From Alphaproteobacteria bacterium UBA998 (GTDB lineage: Bacteria > Pseudomonadota > Alphaproteobacteria > Rickettsiales > UBA998), in contig DBAY01000007.1 in NCBI GenBank assembly GCA_002291925.1, forward strand, positions 1-64,000: a stretch of DNA of 64,000 nt, written 5' to 3'. Below are positions 25,430 to 33,970 of the stretch, piece after piece. Below the pieces are notes generated by a model, which worked only from the letters and a program-made list of their open reading frames with translations, was not told the DNA's origin and ran no database searches. Every line of letters begins with the position of its first letter. Within the stretch, counting starts at the first letter, position 1. The translations under genes and the position numbers were made by a program.

Positions 25430-26220
25430 AGGCAGATGTTTCCGTTATCCTGCCAGAGCTTCCATGGGGCGCCTTCCTCCCACAGCTTCATGAGGTAGTT
25501 CTTGTCGCGCAGCGTATCCATCGGCTGCCAGAAGCCGGAATGCCGGTAGGCCACGAGTTGCCCTTCCCGCGCCAGGTTTTCCAGCGGTTCGCGCTCGAGA
25601 ACGGTTTGCGACGAGTCGATATACCCAAGCGCCTTGCGGTTCATCACGAAGAAGCCGCCATTGATGTAGGATCCGTCGCCCTGCGGCTTTTCAATGAAGG
25701 AGCTGACCTGACCGCTCTCGCTGAGTTCGAGCGCGCCGAAGCGGCCGGACGGCTTGACGGCGGTGACGGTCGCCAGCTTGCCGTGCGCCAGGTGGAAATC
25801 GACGAGGCGGCGGATGTCGATGTCGGCCACCCCGTCGCCGTAGGTGAGGCAGAAATGCTCATCCTCTTCGAGGAAGCGGCCGATGGCTTTGACGCGGCCG
25901 CCGGTCATGGTGTTTTCGCCCGTCTCGACCAGCGTCACGCGCCAGGGCTCGCTGCGCGTATCGTGGAAATGCTCGGCGTTGGTGCGCATGTCGTAAGTGA
26001 TGTCCGACATGTGCCGGAAGTAGTTGGCGAAATACTCCTTGATGTAATAGCCGCGATAGCCGAGGCAGATGATGAAATCATGAAAGCCGTAATGTGAATA
26101 AATTTTCATGATATGCCAAAGGATGGGCTTGCCGCCGATCTCGATCATTGGCTTGGGCTTGAGGTCCGTCTCCTCTGAAATCCGGCTGCCGAAACCGCCC
26201 GCCAGCAATACCACTTTCAT
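25426..26220 (-). CDS. rfbF: Glucose-1-phosphate cytidylyltransferase
   Basis: Makes CDP-glucose from CTP and glucose-1-phosphate, the entry step to CDP-dideoxy sugars. The 264-residue product has the nucleotidyltransferase signature LAGGFGSRISEETDLKPKPM, the RfbF-specific HFHDTRSEPWRVTLVETGENTMTGGRVK block, and LTYGDGVADIDI with the metal-binding Asp. The ATG at 26220 is preferred because GGTGAAG lies just upstream; a GTG at 26229 is possible. It heads the minus-strand run rfbF, rfbG, aminotransferase-GNAT, ThDP enzyme. No gene or firm promoter is seen in the 250 bases between it and the GlcG-like gene. Confidence 0.94.
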   Translation of the reverse strand: MKVVLLAGGFGSRISEETDLKPKPMIEIGGKPILWHIMKIYSHYGFHDFIICLGYRGYYIKEYFANYFRHMSDITYDMRTNAEHFHDTRSEPWRVTLVETGENTMTGGRVKAIGRFLEEDEHFCLTYGDGVADIDIRRLVDFHLAHGKLATVTAVKPSGRFGALELSESGQVSSFIEKPQGDGSYINGGFFVMNRKALGYIDSSQTVLEREPLENLAREGQLVAYRHSGFWQPMDTLRDKNYLMKLWEEGAPWKLWQDNGNICL

Positions 26221-26478
26221 ATGCTTCACCCGTCGCTGCTACGTAAATCCTTTGTGCCGACAGTTATAGGAAGGATGGCGTGGCCTTGTCCAGCGGGCAT
26301 ATTAAGACGTCTCATGTGAAGAAGAAAGCGAAGTATCGCCTATGATTCATGGTCTTGGCGAAAGCAGGCGAGCGCTTTCCAGACGGAATGTCGGGGGGAA
26401 TCTCTCTTGGAATGCCCTTGGATGTACAGATATTCTTGAAGCAGTATGTCGTGCAAACGCAGCATGAAATCGACGGAG

Positions 26479-26880
26479 TCAACGTGGAAGCCCGGCCGCT
26501 GCTGCCAGCGCCACGACCTCATCCTCCGGCGATTTCGCGCCGCTGACGCCGATCGCGCCGACGCACTGGCCTTGATACATCAGCGGAATGCCGCCCTGCA
26601 CGGGCAGGCGGTCCGGGAAAGTGAGGGTGCCGGGGCGCTCCTTGGCGACGTCTTCCAGTATTTTGGTGGATGTTCGGGTGAGGGCGGAGGTGCGTGCCTT
26701 GCGGATGGCGACGTCCGGGCTTTGCGGCACGGCGCCGTCCATGCGCTCCAGATGCATCAGCAGCCCGGACTCGTCCACCACGGCGATGGTGATGCGCCAG
26801 CCCTGCTTCTCCGATTCGGCCTTGCCGGCGGCGACCACGGTGCGTGCTTCTTCAGCGCTCAAGATGGGACGGGTCAGCAT
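26479..26880 (-). CDS. GlcG/HbpS-like protein (DUF336 family)
   Basis: Small alpha/beta protein of the GlcG/HbpS family, some members of which bind haem or cobalamin; many have no known role. The 133-residue sequence shows the family run: an N-terminal LSAEEARTVVAAGKAES helix, the AVVDESGLLMHLERMDGA strand pair, AIRKARTSALTR, and the closing GGIPLMYQGQCVGAIGVSGAKSPEDE. There is no signal peptide, so it is likely cytoplasmic. It stands between the CDP-sugar genes and the RTX genes with no obvious partner. Confidence 0.85.
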   Translation of the reverse strand: MLTRPILSAEEARTVVAAGKAESEKQGWRITIAVVDESGLLMHLERMDGAVPQSPDVAIRKARTSALTRTSTKILEDVAKERPGTLTFPDRLPVQGGIPLMYQGQCVGAIGVSGAKSPEDEVVALAAAAGLPR

Positions 26881-26949
26881 GATGTCTCCTCCATGTTCGG
26901 GATGTTTTCCCTCCTATAGAGGAGACATCAGCAAAAGACCAGTCAGGGA

Positions 26950-27390
26950 TCAGTTTTCGAAGAACAGGCTGCTGTCGCTGACGCGCAGTTCCTCAAAACC
27001 GGTGGCGGTGAGGCCAAAGAACGTGCCGGTGTCATCGCCTTGGATCTGGGCACGGATGGCGTTGATCTCGTCCACGTAGGTTGTCTGATCCTCTTCCGAC
27101 ATGATGAGCTAGAGAATGTCATAGCCCTTGCCGCCCGAGTAATAGTTCTACTCGTTGTCGGCTAGCGAAACGCAGTTGAAGTTGAAGAAGGCGTTATCGT
27201 CTCCGCCCCCCAGCGTGGTCCGCCCCTTAGCGTGGATAGTGTCGTTTCCATAGCCGCCATCGATGAGATCGTTGCCGCCTTTACCCTTGATCACGACATT
27301 CTCATTGCCGCCACGCGCAAAAATGCACTCTGACATCGCGGTGCTGGTGATGGTTTCGCTGTTGTTGGTGCCGTGGATGGTGGTGGCCAG
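26950..27390 (-). pseudogene. Decayed RTX-repeat gene, paralogue of the one upstream
   Basis: A continuous minus-strand frame reads as a shortened copy of the neighbouring RTX gene but is damaged. The start codon is CTG (27388-27390) with GAGGAG eight bases upstream; the paralogue has ATG at the matching place (L/M-A-x-x-I-x-GTN). RTX-type GGNDLIDGGYGNDTIHAKG follows. Two in-frame TAG codons fall at 27148-27150 and 27109-27111, where the paralogue has Ile and Val (ILE-DLYSGDDGLDTLVL versus stop-NYYSGGKGYDIL-stop). The C-terminus then continues to match (EDQTTYVDEINAIRAQ, FFGLTATGFEELRV). Other genes here end in TAG, so recoding is unlikely. Confidence 0.75.
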
Positions 27391-27461
27391 GAGTATTGCT
27401 CCTCAAATTGGAGTTTGATGGGTGGGGGGCTGGAAAAGCCCAGTGTTTGGGTGTGCTGGAA

Positions 27462-28464
27462 TCAGATATTTTCGAGGTCGAAAGGGGTGCTCGTGATTTC
27501 CAGACGCTCAAAGTCGCGCGCGGTGAGGCCGAGGAATTCCAACACGTCATCCTGTCTAATGGCTTCGCGGGCGACGGCAATCTCGCTGGCGTATTGCTGC
27601 TGCTGTTCAAGGGTCAGCACCAGCACCAGCGTGTCGAGGCCGTCATCCCCGCTATAGAGGTCGATACCACCTTCCGCGCTGTTCTCGAACTCGGTAAGGG
27701 CGTAATAGATGCGGTCATTGCCGTCGCCACCGAGGACGGTGTCGTTGCCGAGCCCGCCGGTCAGCGTGTCGTCACCGGCCTCGCCGTTGATGCGGTCATT
27801 CTCATCTCCGCCATCGATCTGGTCACGGCCATTGCCACCGCGCAAACTGTCGCTGCCAGCGCCGCCATTGATGAGATCGTTGCCGCTGCCGCCCTTGACC
27901 GTATCGGCGCCGACATAGCTGCTAATGGTATCATTTCCGCTGCCGCCATCGATGAAGTCACGCCCGCCGCCCTCGGGATTGTCCGCCGCGTCGTCGCCCT
28001 CGTCCCCGCCGACCAGCACGTCATTGCCCGCGCCGCCCAGAAGGGAATCATTGCCGTAGCTGCCGATGAGGGTGTCATGGCCGTTGCCGCCCTCGATCGG
28101 TCCCGTAATCGTCGAGGCCGCCGAAGACGAGGTCGTTGCCGTCACCGGCCTTGATCCTGTCATCTCCCTCACTGCCGAAGATGCTGTCATCGCCGCTGCC
28201 GCCTACCAAGGTGTCCTTCCCGAAACTGCCGAATAGGGTGTCCCGGCCGGAGCCCCCATCAATCAAGCCAGCGAAATCAAGCGTCAGGAGATCATTTCCG
28301 CTGCCGCCATAAATCGAATCACGATTGGGATCGTCGAATCCTTCGCCAAAAAACTGGTACCCGCCGAAGATCATATCATTACCGCCATAACCAAAGATTT
28401 TCTCGGTCAGCTCGCTGCCGATAATGAAGTTATTTTCGTTGGTTCCGCGAATCATTTTGGCCAT
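27462..28464 (-). pseudogene. RTX calcium-binding repeat protein, frameshifted
   Basis: Encodes about 330 residues, mostly GGxGxDxLx nonapeptide repeats that form calcium-binding beta-rolls in type I-secreted proteins (GGSGNDLL, GGSGDDSIFG, GGAGNDVLVGG, GGLGNDTVLGG). Two frames are needed: the N-terminal part (28464 down to about 28110) and the C-terminal part (about 28115 to 27462). One surplus base near 28110, in TACGGGACCGATCGA on the coding strand, breaks the frame in the middle of the repeats. The C-terminus (about 70 residues after the repeats) may hold the secretion signal. The start at 28464 has GGAGA upstream. No type I exporter genes are in the window. A decayed paralogue follows. 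Confidence 0.7.
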
Positions 28465-28614
28465 GTCCGTCTCCATATCCCTAGAAAGGAATCGAAGAGA
28501 ACTTTTTTCAGTAAAAGATCGATAGGTGAGAAAGGAAAGTGTGCGAAGATTTTTTTAGTTGAAATCTTAATATCAATTTCGTTCAGGGTATTTTCTTATC
28601 TGGTATCAGACTGA

Positions 28615-28671
28615 TAGAAGCATCTAACCTAGACCAGAATACAGACGCATTTATATCGTTATATGCTTCTA
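28615..28671. promoter_or_regulatory. Inverted repeat in the AT-rich region upstream of the RTX gene
   Basis: TAGAAGCAT (28615-28623) and ATGCTTCTA (28663-28671) are perfect 9-base arms 39 bases apart. They lie in the AT-rich gap (28465-28735) between the RTX start and the MBL gene's end, so they may be a regulatory site or a terminator-like hairpin. Nothing else is recognised there. Confidence 0.3.
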
Positions 28672-28735
28672 GCGTATGGCTGCCGATGCGCCAGACGGCA
28701 GTGGGTTAGTCCTATCAATTTTTGGAAAACAAGTC

Positions 28736-29614
28736 CTAGGCGGTATGAAGCTGATGCGGTTGTGCCTGCGTATGGGAAGCAGCCTGTGTGCCATATCCAG
28801 CGTAGGCATCATACTCCACCGAGTCATGGCTGCAGAAGAAACGCACCTCCTGCGGCTGTTCGACGGAAAGCAGGCGCAGCCGCTCCTGGTTACGCAGCCG
28901 GGCGCGGCGGTCGGCTTCCATCATCATTTGGTAGAAACGCAGGCCCGGCGTGCAGCGTCGCTCGCGCTGGCCGATTTCGCCGCGATAGAAATAGGCGTCA
29001 CCCGCATTCAGCAGCCAGTGATCGCCGTTACGGATGGCGACGCCGGCATGGCCTTCCGTATGGCCGCGCAGGGGGATCATCAGGATTTCCGGCGGCAGGC
29101 CCTTCAGGTCGCGCACCGCGTCGAAGCCGAACCAGCTCGTGCCGCTGCTGGGGTAGAACTGCCAGTGGCGCACCTCATCCCACTGGCGCGGACGGTAGCG
29201 CCGCGTGCGGATGAAGCCATGCCGCTGCTGCGCGGCCTCATACTCGCTCTGCATCACATGCACGGTGGCGTCGGGAAAATCCTCCAGCCCGCCTGCATGG
29301 TCGAAATCGAGATGGGTGAGAATGATATGCCGCACATCGCTCGCCCGGTATCCCAACGTCTCGATCTGGTGGAGCGCTGTGTATTTCCGCTCGAACTGAA
29401 TGCGGTTCAACAGGATGAAGAACGCGCTCAGGCGCTCACGTGGTGCGGCGATGTCGCGCGTGCCAAAGCCCGTATCCACCAGCACCAGCCCCTGCTCGGT
29501 TTCCAGCAGCAGGCAGTGGCAGACGAGGTGGGCGCTGAGGCCCTTGCTGACCCCATCATAGAGCGCGCCGCCAAGGGGGCACATGCAGCCGCAATTGAGG
29601 TGATGGATGCGCAT
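28736..29614 (-). CDS. Metallo-beta-lactamase-fold hydrolase (lactonase-like)
   Basis: A 292-residue MBL-fold protein. The metal motif is THLDFDHAGG (H101, D103, D105, H106), so the usual second His of HxHxDH is Asp. The third and fourth ligand regions are RGHTEGHAG and LNAGDAYF, with a C-terminal FFCSHD. The arrangement resembles N-acyl-homoserine-lactone lactonases, but the substituted motif is shared with many MBL enzymes of other function. Five Cys cluster in the first 35 residues (NCGCMC, CHC). The start at 29614 has AGGAGAAAACC directly upstream; the frame runs back to 29656. It is divergent from the endonuclease III homologue. Confidence 0.8.
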   Translation of the reverse strand: MRIHHLNCGCMCPLGGALYDGVSKGLSAHLVCHCLLLETEQGLVLVDTGFGTRDIAAPRERLSAFFILLNRIQFERKYTALHQIETLGYRASDVRHIILTHLDFDHAGGLEDFPDATVHVMQSEYEAAQQRHGFIRTRRYRPRQWDEVRHWQFYPSSGTSWFGFDAVRDLKGLPPEILMIPLRGHTEGHAGVAIRNGDHWLLNAGDAYFYRGEIGQRERRCTPGLRFYQMMMEADRRARLRNQERLRLLSVEQPQEVRFFCSHDSVEYDAYAGYGTQAASHTQAQPHQLHTA

Positions 29615-29712
29615 GGTTTTCTCCTGAAGTTCCTGCCAGCCTTGCGGATTTTCCAATAAAGAAGCAATCGCCGCCGCTGGCCTGTTGATGCCTGGATGCG
29701 CAAGCTGCCTGC

Positions 29713-30438
29713 ATGGACGCGCAAACGCTGACCCATGCCATGACGCAGGAAGCGCTGGCCGAAAAGGCCTTGTGGGTGCATGCGCGCCTCTGCGCGGAAT
29801 ATGGCTGCCCCGTACCGTTCTTCCGCCATGACGACCCGCTGGAGGAGTTGATCTCCGCGCTGCTCTCCCACCGCACCAAGAATTCCGATACGGCCAAGTC
29901 CTTCAACGCGCTGAAGGAGCGCTTTGGCACATGGGAGGCGGTGCGGGATGCGCCGACGGGGGACGTGGAAGCCTGCATCCGCTTTTCGCGTTGGCCGGAG
30001 CAGAAGGCGCCGCGCATCCAGCAGATGCTGCGTGAGATCACGGCGCGGCAGGGTGATCTCTCGCTTTGGTTCCTTGGCAATCTGCCGCTGGAGGAAGCGC
30101 GTGCGTGGCTCGACAGCCTGCCCGGTGTTGGCCCGAAGACGGTGGCGGCGACCTTGCTCTTCTCCGCGCTGCGCCGCCCGGTGATGCCAGTGGACAGCCA
30201 CCATCACCGCGTCGCCCTCCGGCTGGGGCTGATCGCTCCCACGGTGGGCGAGGCGCGGGCGCATGTACTGCTTTCCGACTTGTTGCCGGAAGGATGGGAC
30301 GCGCAGCAGGTCTATGACCATCACGAGGTGCTGATGTTCCACGGTCAGCGCTGCTGCTATTTTCGCAAGCCTGACTGCCACCGTTGTGTGGTGCTGGACG
30401 TGTGTCCCACCGGTCAGGCGCGGCTGGAGCCTGCCTGA
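29713..30438 (+). CDS. Endonuclease III-like HhH-GPD DNA glycosylase with Fe-S cluster
   Basis: Base-excision repair glycosylase/AP-lyase family. The 241-residue protein has the helix-hairpin-helix LPGVGPKTVAATLL (about 137-150, with the catalytic-type Lys), the Asp-containing PVDSHHHRVALRLG that follows, and a C-terminal Fe-S motif Cx6Cx2Cx5C (from CYFRKPDC to DVC). It differs from canonical Nth in HHH after the VDS and in the N-terminus, so it may be a divergent paralogue. Housekeeping nth may lie elsewhere. It is upstream of an MFS gene on the same strand. Confidence 0.85.
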   Translation: MDAQTLTHAMTQEALAEKALWVHARLCAEYGCPVPFFRHDDPLEELISALLSHRTKNSDTAKSFNALKERFGTWEAVRDAPTGDVEACIRFSRWPEQKAPRIQQMLREITARQGDLSLWFLGNLPLEEARAWLDSLPGVGPKTVAATLLFSALRRPVMPVDSHHHRVALRLGLIAPTVGEARAHVLLSDLLPEGWDAQQVYDHHEVLMFHGQRCCYFRKPDCHRCVVLDVCPTGQARLEPA

Positions 30439-30510
30439 CGCCAAACCACTTGCCCGCTCCACACCGCGCGGTTATGACTTTAGTCCTCCATCAACGCGTG
30501 AGGGGACGCT

Positions 30511-31776
30511 ATGCGCCGAGTCGTGATTTCCGGAATGGTCGGCAACGGTCTGGAATGGTACGATTTCGCGCTCTACGGGCAGTTCGCTCCCATCATCGCC
30601 AAGCATTTCTTTCCCAATGACGGCACGCCGGACGGCGAACTGCTCTCGCTGATCGCCACCTATGGCGCGTTTGCGGCGGGCTTTGCCATGCGGCCGCTGG
30701 GGGCCATCCTGTTCGGTCATATCGGTGATCGTTACGGTCGCAAGCTGTCACTCACCATCGCCATCCTGATGATGGCGATTCCTACCGCCTGCATCGGTCT
30801 GCTGCCGACCTATGAGCAGATCGGCCTGATGGCGCCGGTGCTGCTGACGCTCATCCGGCTGTTGCAAGGGCTCTCGCTCGGTGGTGAGTTCAGCGGCTCC
30901 ATTGCCTTCATCGTGGAGCATTCGAAGGACCGCCACCGCGGCTTGGCGGGCAGTGCTTCCATGGCCTCGCTGGTAGCCGGGATGCTGCTCGGATCGCTGG
31001 TCGCCACCCTGACGGCGGCCGCCATGACCGAGGCGGACCTGCATGAATGGGGCTGGCGGATTCCGTTTGTGCTGGGCCTGCTCATTGGCTTCGTGGGCTT
31101 CTATATCCGCCACCACACGGAAGAAAGCCCGAAATACATGGAAGCCAAGGAGGCGGGCAGCTTGTCCTCCACGCCGCTGCGCGATGCGTTTACGAAATAT
31201 CTCGGCCCGATGGCGCAAGGGGTGGGCATCTACCTCACCGTGACGCTGCCCTTCTATATCCTCACCGTGTTCATGATCAGCTACCTCGCGCAGGTGCTGG
31301 GGCACAGCATGGAGGATGCGCTGCTGCTCAACTCCATCACCATGGTGTTCATGCTGCCCATCATCGTTGGCAGTGCCTGGTGGTCGGACAGACATGGCCG
31401 CAAGGGCATCCTGAGGGCAAGCGCGGTGGCGCTGCTGCTGCTGGCCTATCCCATCTTCCTGATGCTCAATTCCGGCAGCTTCTTCGTCATTCTCGCCGGG
31501 CTGCTTCTGTACGCGCTCATCAACGGCGCCTTCCTCGGCCCGGTGCCCGCCGTATTGGTGGAGCTGTTCCCCACCGCCATCCGCTCCACCGCCATGGCCG
31601 TGTCCTACAACATCGCGGGCGCCCTTTTCGGCGGCACGGCCCCGATCGTCTCCACCTGGCTCATCCGTGAAACGGGCGATCCGAAAGTGGTGGCGTTCTA
31701 CCTCATGGCCTCCGCCGCCCTGACGCTGGTGACCCTGAAATTCTTCCGGGATCGGTATAACGAGGATCTGGTCTAG
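30511..31776 (+). CDS. MFS transporter, metabolite:H+ symporter (ProP-like) family
   Basis: A 421-residue inner-membrane protein with 12 predicted helices. The N-terminus GMVGNGLEWYDFALYGQFAP is the hallmark of the MHS family (ProP, KgtP, ShiA). The loop 2-3 motif GDRYGRK follows, with LIRLLQGLSLGGEFSG in helix 4. It likely imports a small organic acid, betaine or proline with protons; substrate cannot be told. GAGGGGACGCT lies just before the ATG. Its end overlaps the converging gene at 31773 by four bases. Confidence 0.9.
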   Translation: MRRVVISGMVGNGLEWYDFALYGQFAPIIAKHFFPNDGTPDGELLSLIATYGAFAAGFAMRPLGAILFGHIGDRYGRKLSLTIAILMMAIPTACIGLLPTYEQIGLMAPVLLTLIRLLQGLSLGGEFSGSIAFIVEHSKDRHRGLAGSASMASLVAGMLLGSLVATLTAAAMTEADLHEWGWRIPFVLGLLIGFVGFYIRHHTEESPKYMEAKEAGSLSSTPLRDAFTKYLGPMAQGVGIYLTVTLPFYILTVFMISYLAQVLGHSMEDALLLNSITMVFMLPIIVGSAWWSDRHGRKGILRASAVALLLLAYPIFLMLNSGSFFVILAGLLLYALINGAFLGPVPAVLVELFPTAIRSTAMAVSYNIAGALFGGTAPIVSTWLIRETGDPKVVAFYLMASAALTLVTLKFFRDRYNEDLV

Positions 31777-32399
31777 ACGGCGCGTTCACGTGCCGGGCCG
31801 TCTGCTACCCGACCTTCGTGAGATGCATCAGCAAGATGCAGCACCGGCGAGGCTTCCGTAGAGGGTGCTTCGCGGCTCTGAACGAATGCCAGTTGCTGCT
31901 TGAGAGACGCATTCTCTGCCGCCAGCTCCTCATCGGAAGGCTTGAGCTCGTTCAGCTTTTTCAGGCGGTCATAGGCGGGGACAAGGTCCAGCTTTTTCTC
32001 TTCCTTGTTACGCCACAGCATGTAGATCGCAGGTATCGCCCCGACTTCGAAGCCTTTGAGGAAATTCCACGTATGCTTGGCAGCCTGAACCTGGTCCTTG
32101 GGGTCTGCAAACCAGCGGGTGATGAACGAAAGGCGGTCAACCTCATTGATCTCTAATTTCTCGCCCGTCAGCTTGCCAAATCCCTTCTTGACGAGGGTGT
32201 CGTAAATCTTGGTTGTAATCATCGGCGTGCCGTCCAGAGGGAACATCCGATGTTTTGTCAGGCGGCCGACGAGCAGTGCCGCCCCGCCCAGCGTGAAGGG
32301 GAGACTGACCCAGAGAAGCCTGCCCTTGACGAAATCGCCAAACCCCAGATTCTGGGATTTGCGTTCCTCAAATGATTCTGTCTGGAACGATTCCACCAC
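31773..32399 (-). CDS. Membrane/coiled-coil protein of unknown function (paralogue of 32407 gene)
   Basis: I do not recognise this 208-residue protein. It has a hydrophobic segment at about residues 29-46 (LLWVSLPFTLGGAALLVG) and probably a second near AIPAIYMLW. A charged helix follows with ELKPSDEELAAENASLKQQLAF, a coiled-coil-like heptad pattern, and a polar tail. Its end resembles the end of the protein encoded just upstream (YDEWRNEESARL... RPSNPELVAENKRLRAML). The two genes are 7 bases apart and are probably one operon and a tandem duplication. Confidence 0.7.
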   Translation of the reverse strand: MVESFQTESFEERKSQNLGFGDFVKGRLLWVSLPFTLGGAALLVGRLTKHRMFPLDGTPMITTKIYDTLVKKGFGKLTGEKLEINEVDRLSFITRWFADPKDQVQAAKHTWNFLKGFEVGAIPAIYMLWRNKEEKKLDLVPAYDRLKKLNELKPSDEELAAENASLKQQLAFVQSREAPSTEASPVLHLADASHEGRVADGPARERAV

Positions 32400-32406
32400 G
32401 GTCAGC

Positions 32407-33192
32407 TCACCCGGCGCGCTGGCGTTCGGCGGCGTCCTTGGCCGCTCCCTGATGATCGGCTTCCGTCACCGTTGTGCGCGGCTGATCGTCATTGGCGGGC
32501 GCTGCCATCTCTGTTTTCTTCTCCGTCTCCGCCAGCATGGCGCGCAGCCGCTTGTTCTCGGCCACGAGTTCCGGGTTGGAGGGGCGGAAGATTTCCAATT
32601 TGGAGATATCGCGATCAATCTCGCGCGCGGCAAGGCGGGCGGATTCCTCGTTACGCCATTCATCATAGGCCACCGCCAGGCTGCCGAACATGGAAGCGGG
32701 AATGCCCAGCAAGCCGGCGCCAATAAACTTGGCTGCCATTTGTTCACTGTCCGTGGTCAGATTCAGCGTCTTTTTCAGTTCCCGAATTTGCTCCGGGTTC
32801 TGTTCCATTTCATCAATCAACCTTTTTAGGTTTTGCCCGCTCGTTACCTGAAAGTCTGGCTCTGTGGCACGGATTTTCTCCAGTGCCTCTTTACAGATAC
32901 GTTCGATTTGCTCTTTCGCCGGACCGAGCTTGGATATATCGATTTTTAGAGCGCTCCTGGCGAAATCAGACACGTGCCCAATTTTCGCGAACTGCCGCGG
33001 GAACATTCGGAGCAACGGACCGCCCAGGGCGAAATAACCCAGGGCACCCCCCGCCGCCATGGCACCGAGAGGGATAATCGTCTGCAGCCCCGTTTTAACC
33101 GCAAAGCGCTTGACGCCGAGGTCTTCTGCATGCCGCGTGTCAAAATCGGCGGCGCGTTGCGTTTTATCTTCCGTTTGCAGAGGTTCAGCCAC
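32407..33192 (-). CDS. Membrane/coiled-coil protein of unknown function (paralogue of 31773 gene)
   Basis: I do not recognise this 261-residue protein. Residues about 37-58 are hydrophobic (TIIPLGAMAAGGALGYFAL), a second apolar stretch lies around FIGAGLLGIPASMFGSLAVAY, and the C-terminal third is a charged coiled coil with RPSNPELVAENKRLRAML followed by a disordered tail. The GTG start at 33192 has AGGAG eight bases upstream. It shares the layout of its neighbour (helix, helix, coiled coil with PS-x-x-EL-AEN). Likely to be inner-membrane; function unknown. Confidence 0.72.
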   Translation of the reverse strand: MAEPLQTEDKTQRAADFDTRHAEDLGVKRFAVKTGLQTIIPLGAMAAGGALGYFALGGPLLRMFPRQFAKIGHVSDFARSALKIDISKLGPAKEQIERICKEALEKIRATEPDFQVTSGQNLKRLIDEMEQNPEQIRELKKTLNLTTDSEQMAAKFIGAGLLGIPASMFGSLAVAYDEWRNEESARLAAREIDRDISKLEIFRPSNPELVAENKRLRAMLAETEKKTEMAAPANDDQPRTTVTEADHQGAAKDAAERQRAG

Positions 33193-33333
33193 GAAATAGC
33201 TCCTAATATCTCAAGTTCTTCCACGATTTTATCGAATGCGAAGGGCTGTTTGTGTGAAGAGTTTGTGAATATCTACGTTTCCTGAAAGGCGAAGCCCATG
33301 GCGCGCGGCGGCAAACGATGGTAGGAAAATCAA

Positions 33334-33870
33334 ATGGATTGGCTCTTTAACGTGGACTGGAAGACCATGCTGGAGGCGGATACGCCGCTGCTGGAGATTT
33401 TCCTACGCGGGTCGATGATTTATCTGGGCCTGTTCTTCATGCTGCGTTTTATCCTCAAGCGCACGGCGGGCACGGTGGGCATCAGCGACATGCTGGTGGT
33501 AGTGCTGATTGCCGATGCGGCGCAGAACGGCATGGCGGCGGATTACCATTCCGTCACGGACGGGCTGTTCCTGGTGGCGACCATCCTGTTCTGGAGCGTG
33601 CTGCTGGACTGGCTGGGCTTCCGTTTCCCGCGCATCCGCCGCCTACTGGAGCCGCCGCCGCTGCCGCTGGTGGAGAAGGGGCGCATCCTGCACCGCAACC
33701 TGCGCCGCGAGCTCATCACCCGCGATGAGCTGATGGAGCAGCTGCGCGAGCAGGGGCTGGAGCGGCTGGACCAGGTCAAGCGCGCGTGCATGGAGAGCGA
33801 CGGGCATATCAGTGTTATTCCCTACCAGCGCGGGCCCGAGGGTAAACCGCGCAAGCAACGCGGTGCATAA
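33334..33870 (+). CDS. DUF421 (YetF-like) membrane protein
   Basis: A 178-residue protein with three N-terminal membrane helices (about 22-42, 50-68 and 76-95) and the family's cytoplasmic DUF421 domain with the LEPPPLPLVEKGRILHRNLRRELIT segment and QLREQGLERLDQVKRACMESDGHISVI. The molecular role of the family is unknown; Bacillus YetF/YdfR relatives are linked to spore or stress physiology. TAGGAAAATCAA precedes the start. It is a single gene between the divergent coiled-coil pair and a small broken gene. Confidence 0.88.
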   Translation: MDWLFNVDWKTMLEADTPLLEIFLRGSMIYLGLFFMLRFILKRTAGTVGISDMLVVVLIADAAQNGMAADYHSVTDGLFLVATILFWSVLLDWLGFRFPRIRRLLEPPPLPLVEKGRILHRNLRRELITRDELMEQLREQGLERLDQVKRACMESDGHISVIPYQRGPEGKPRKQRGA

Positions 33871-33970
33871 GCTGGAAAATAAAAAAATCAGCATCGTCTT
33901 ATATAAAGCTTATGGCTTCTTGATGCATACGGGTCTAATCCTAACGGGGTCTTAACCCGTTAATTTTCTT

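Noticed and set aside
27109..27150. TAG recoding (pyrrolysine-like or suppressed amber)
   Set aside because: Genes such as lptD end in TAG and no pyl genes are seen; decay of the RTX copy explains the two stops and the CTG start better.
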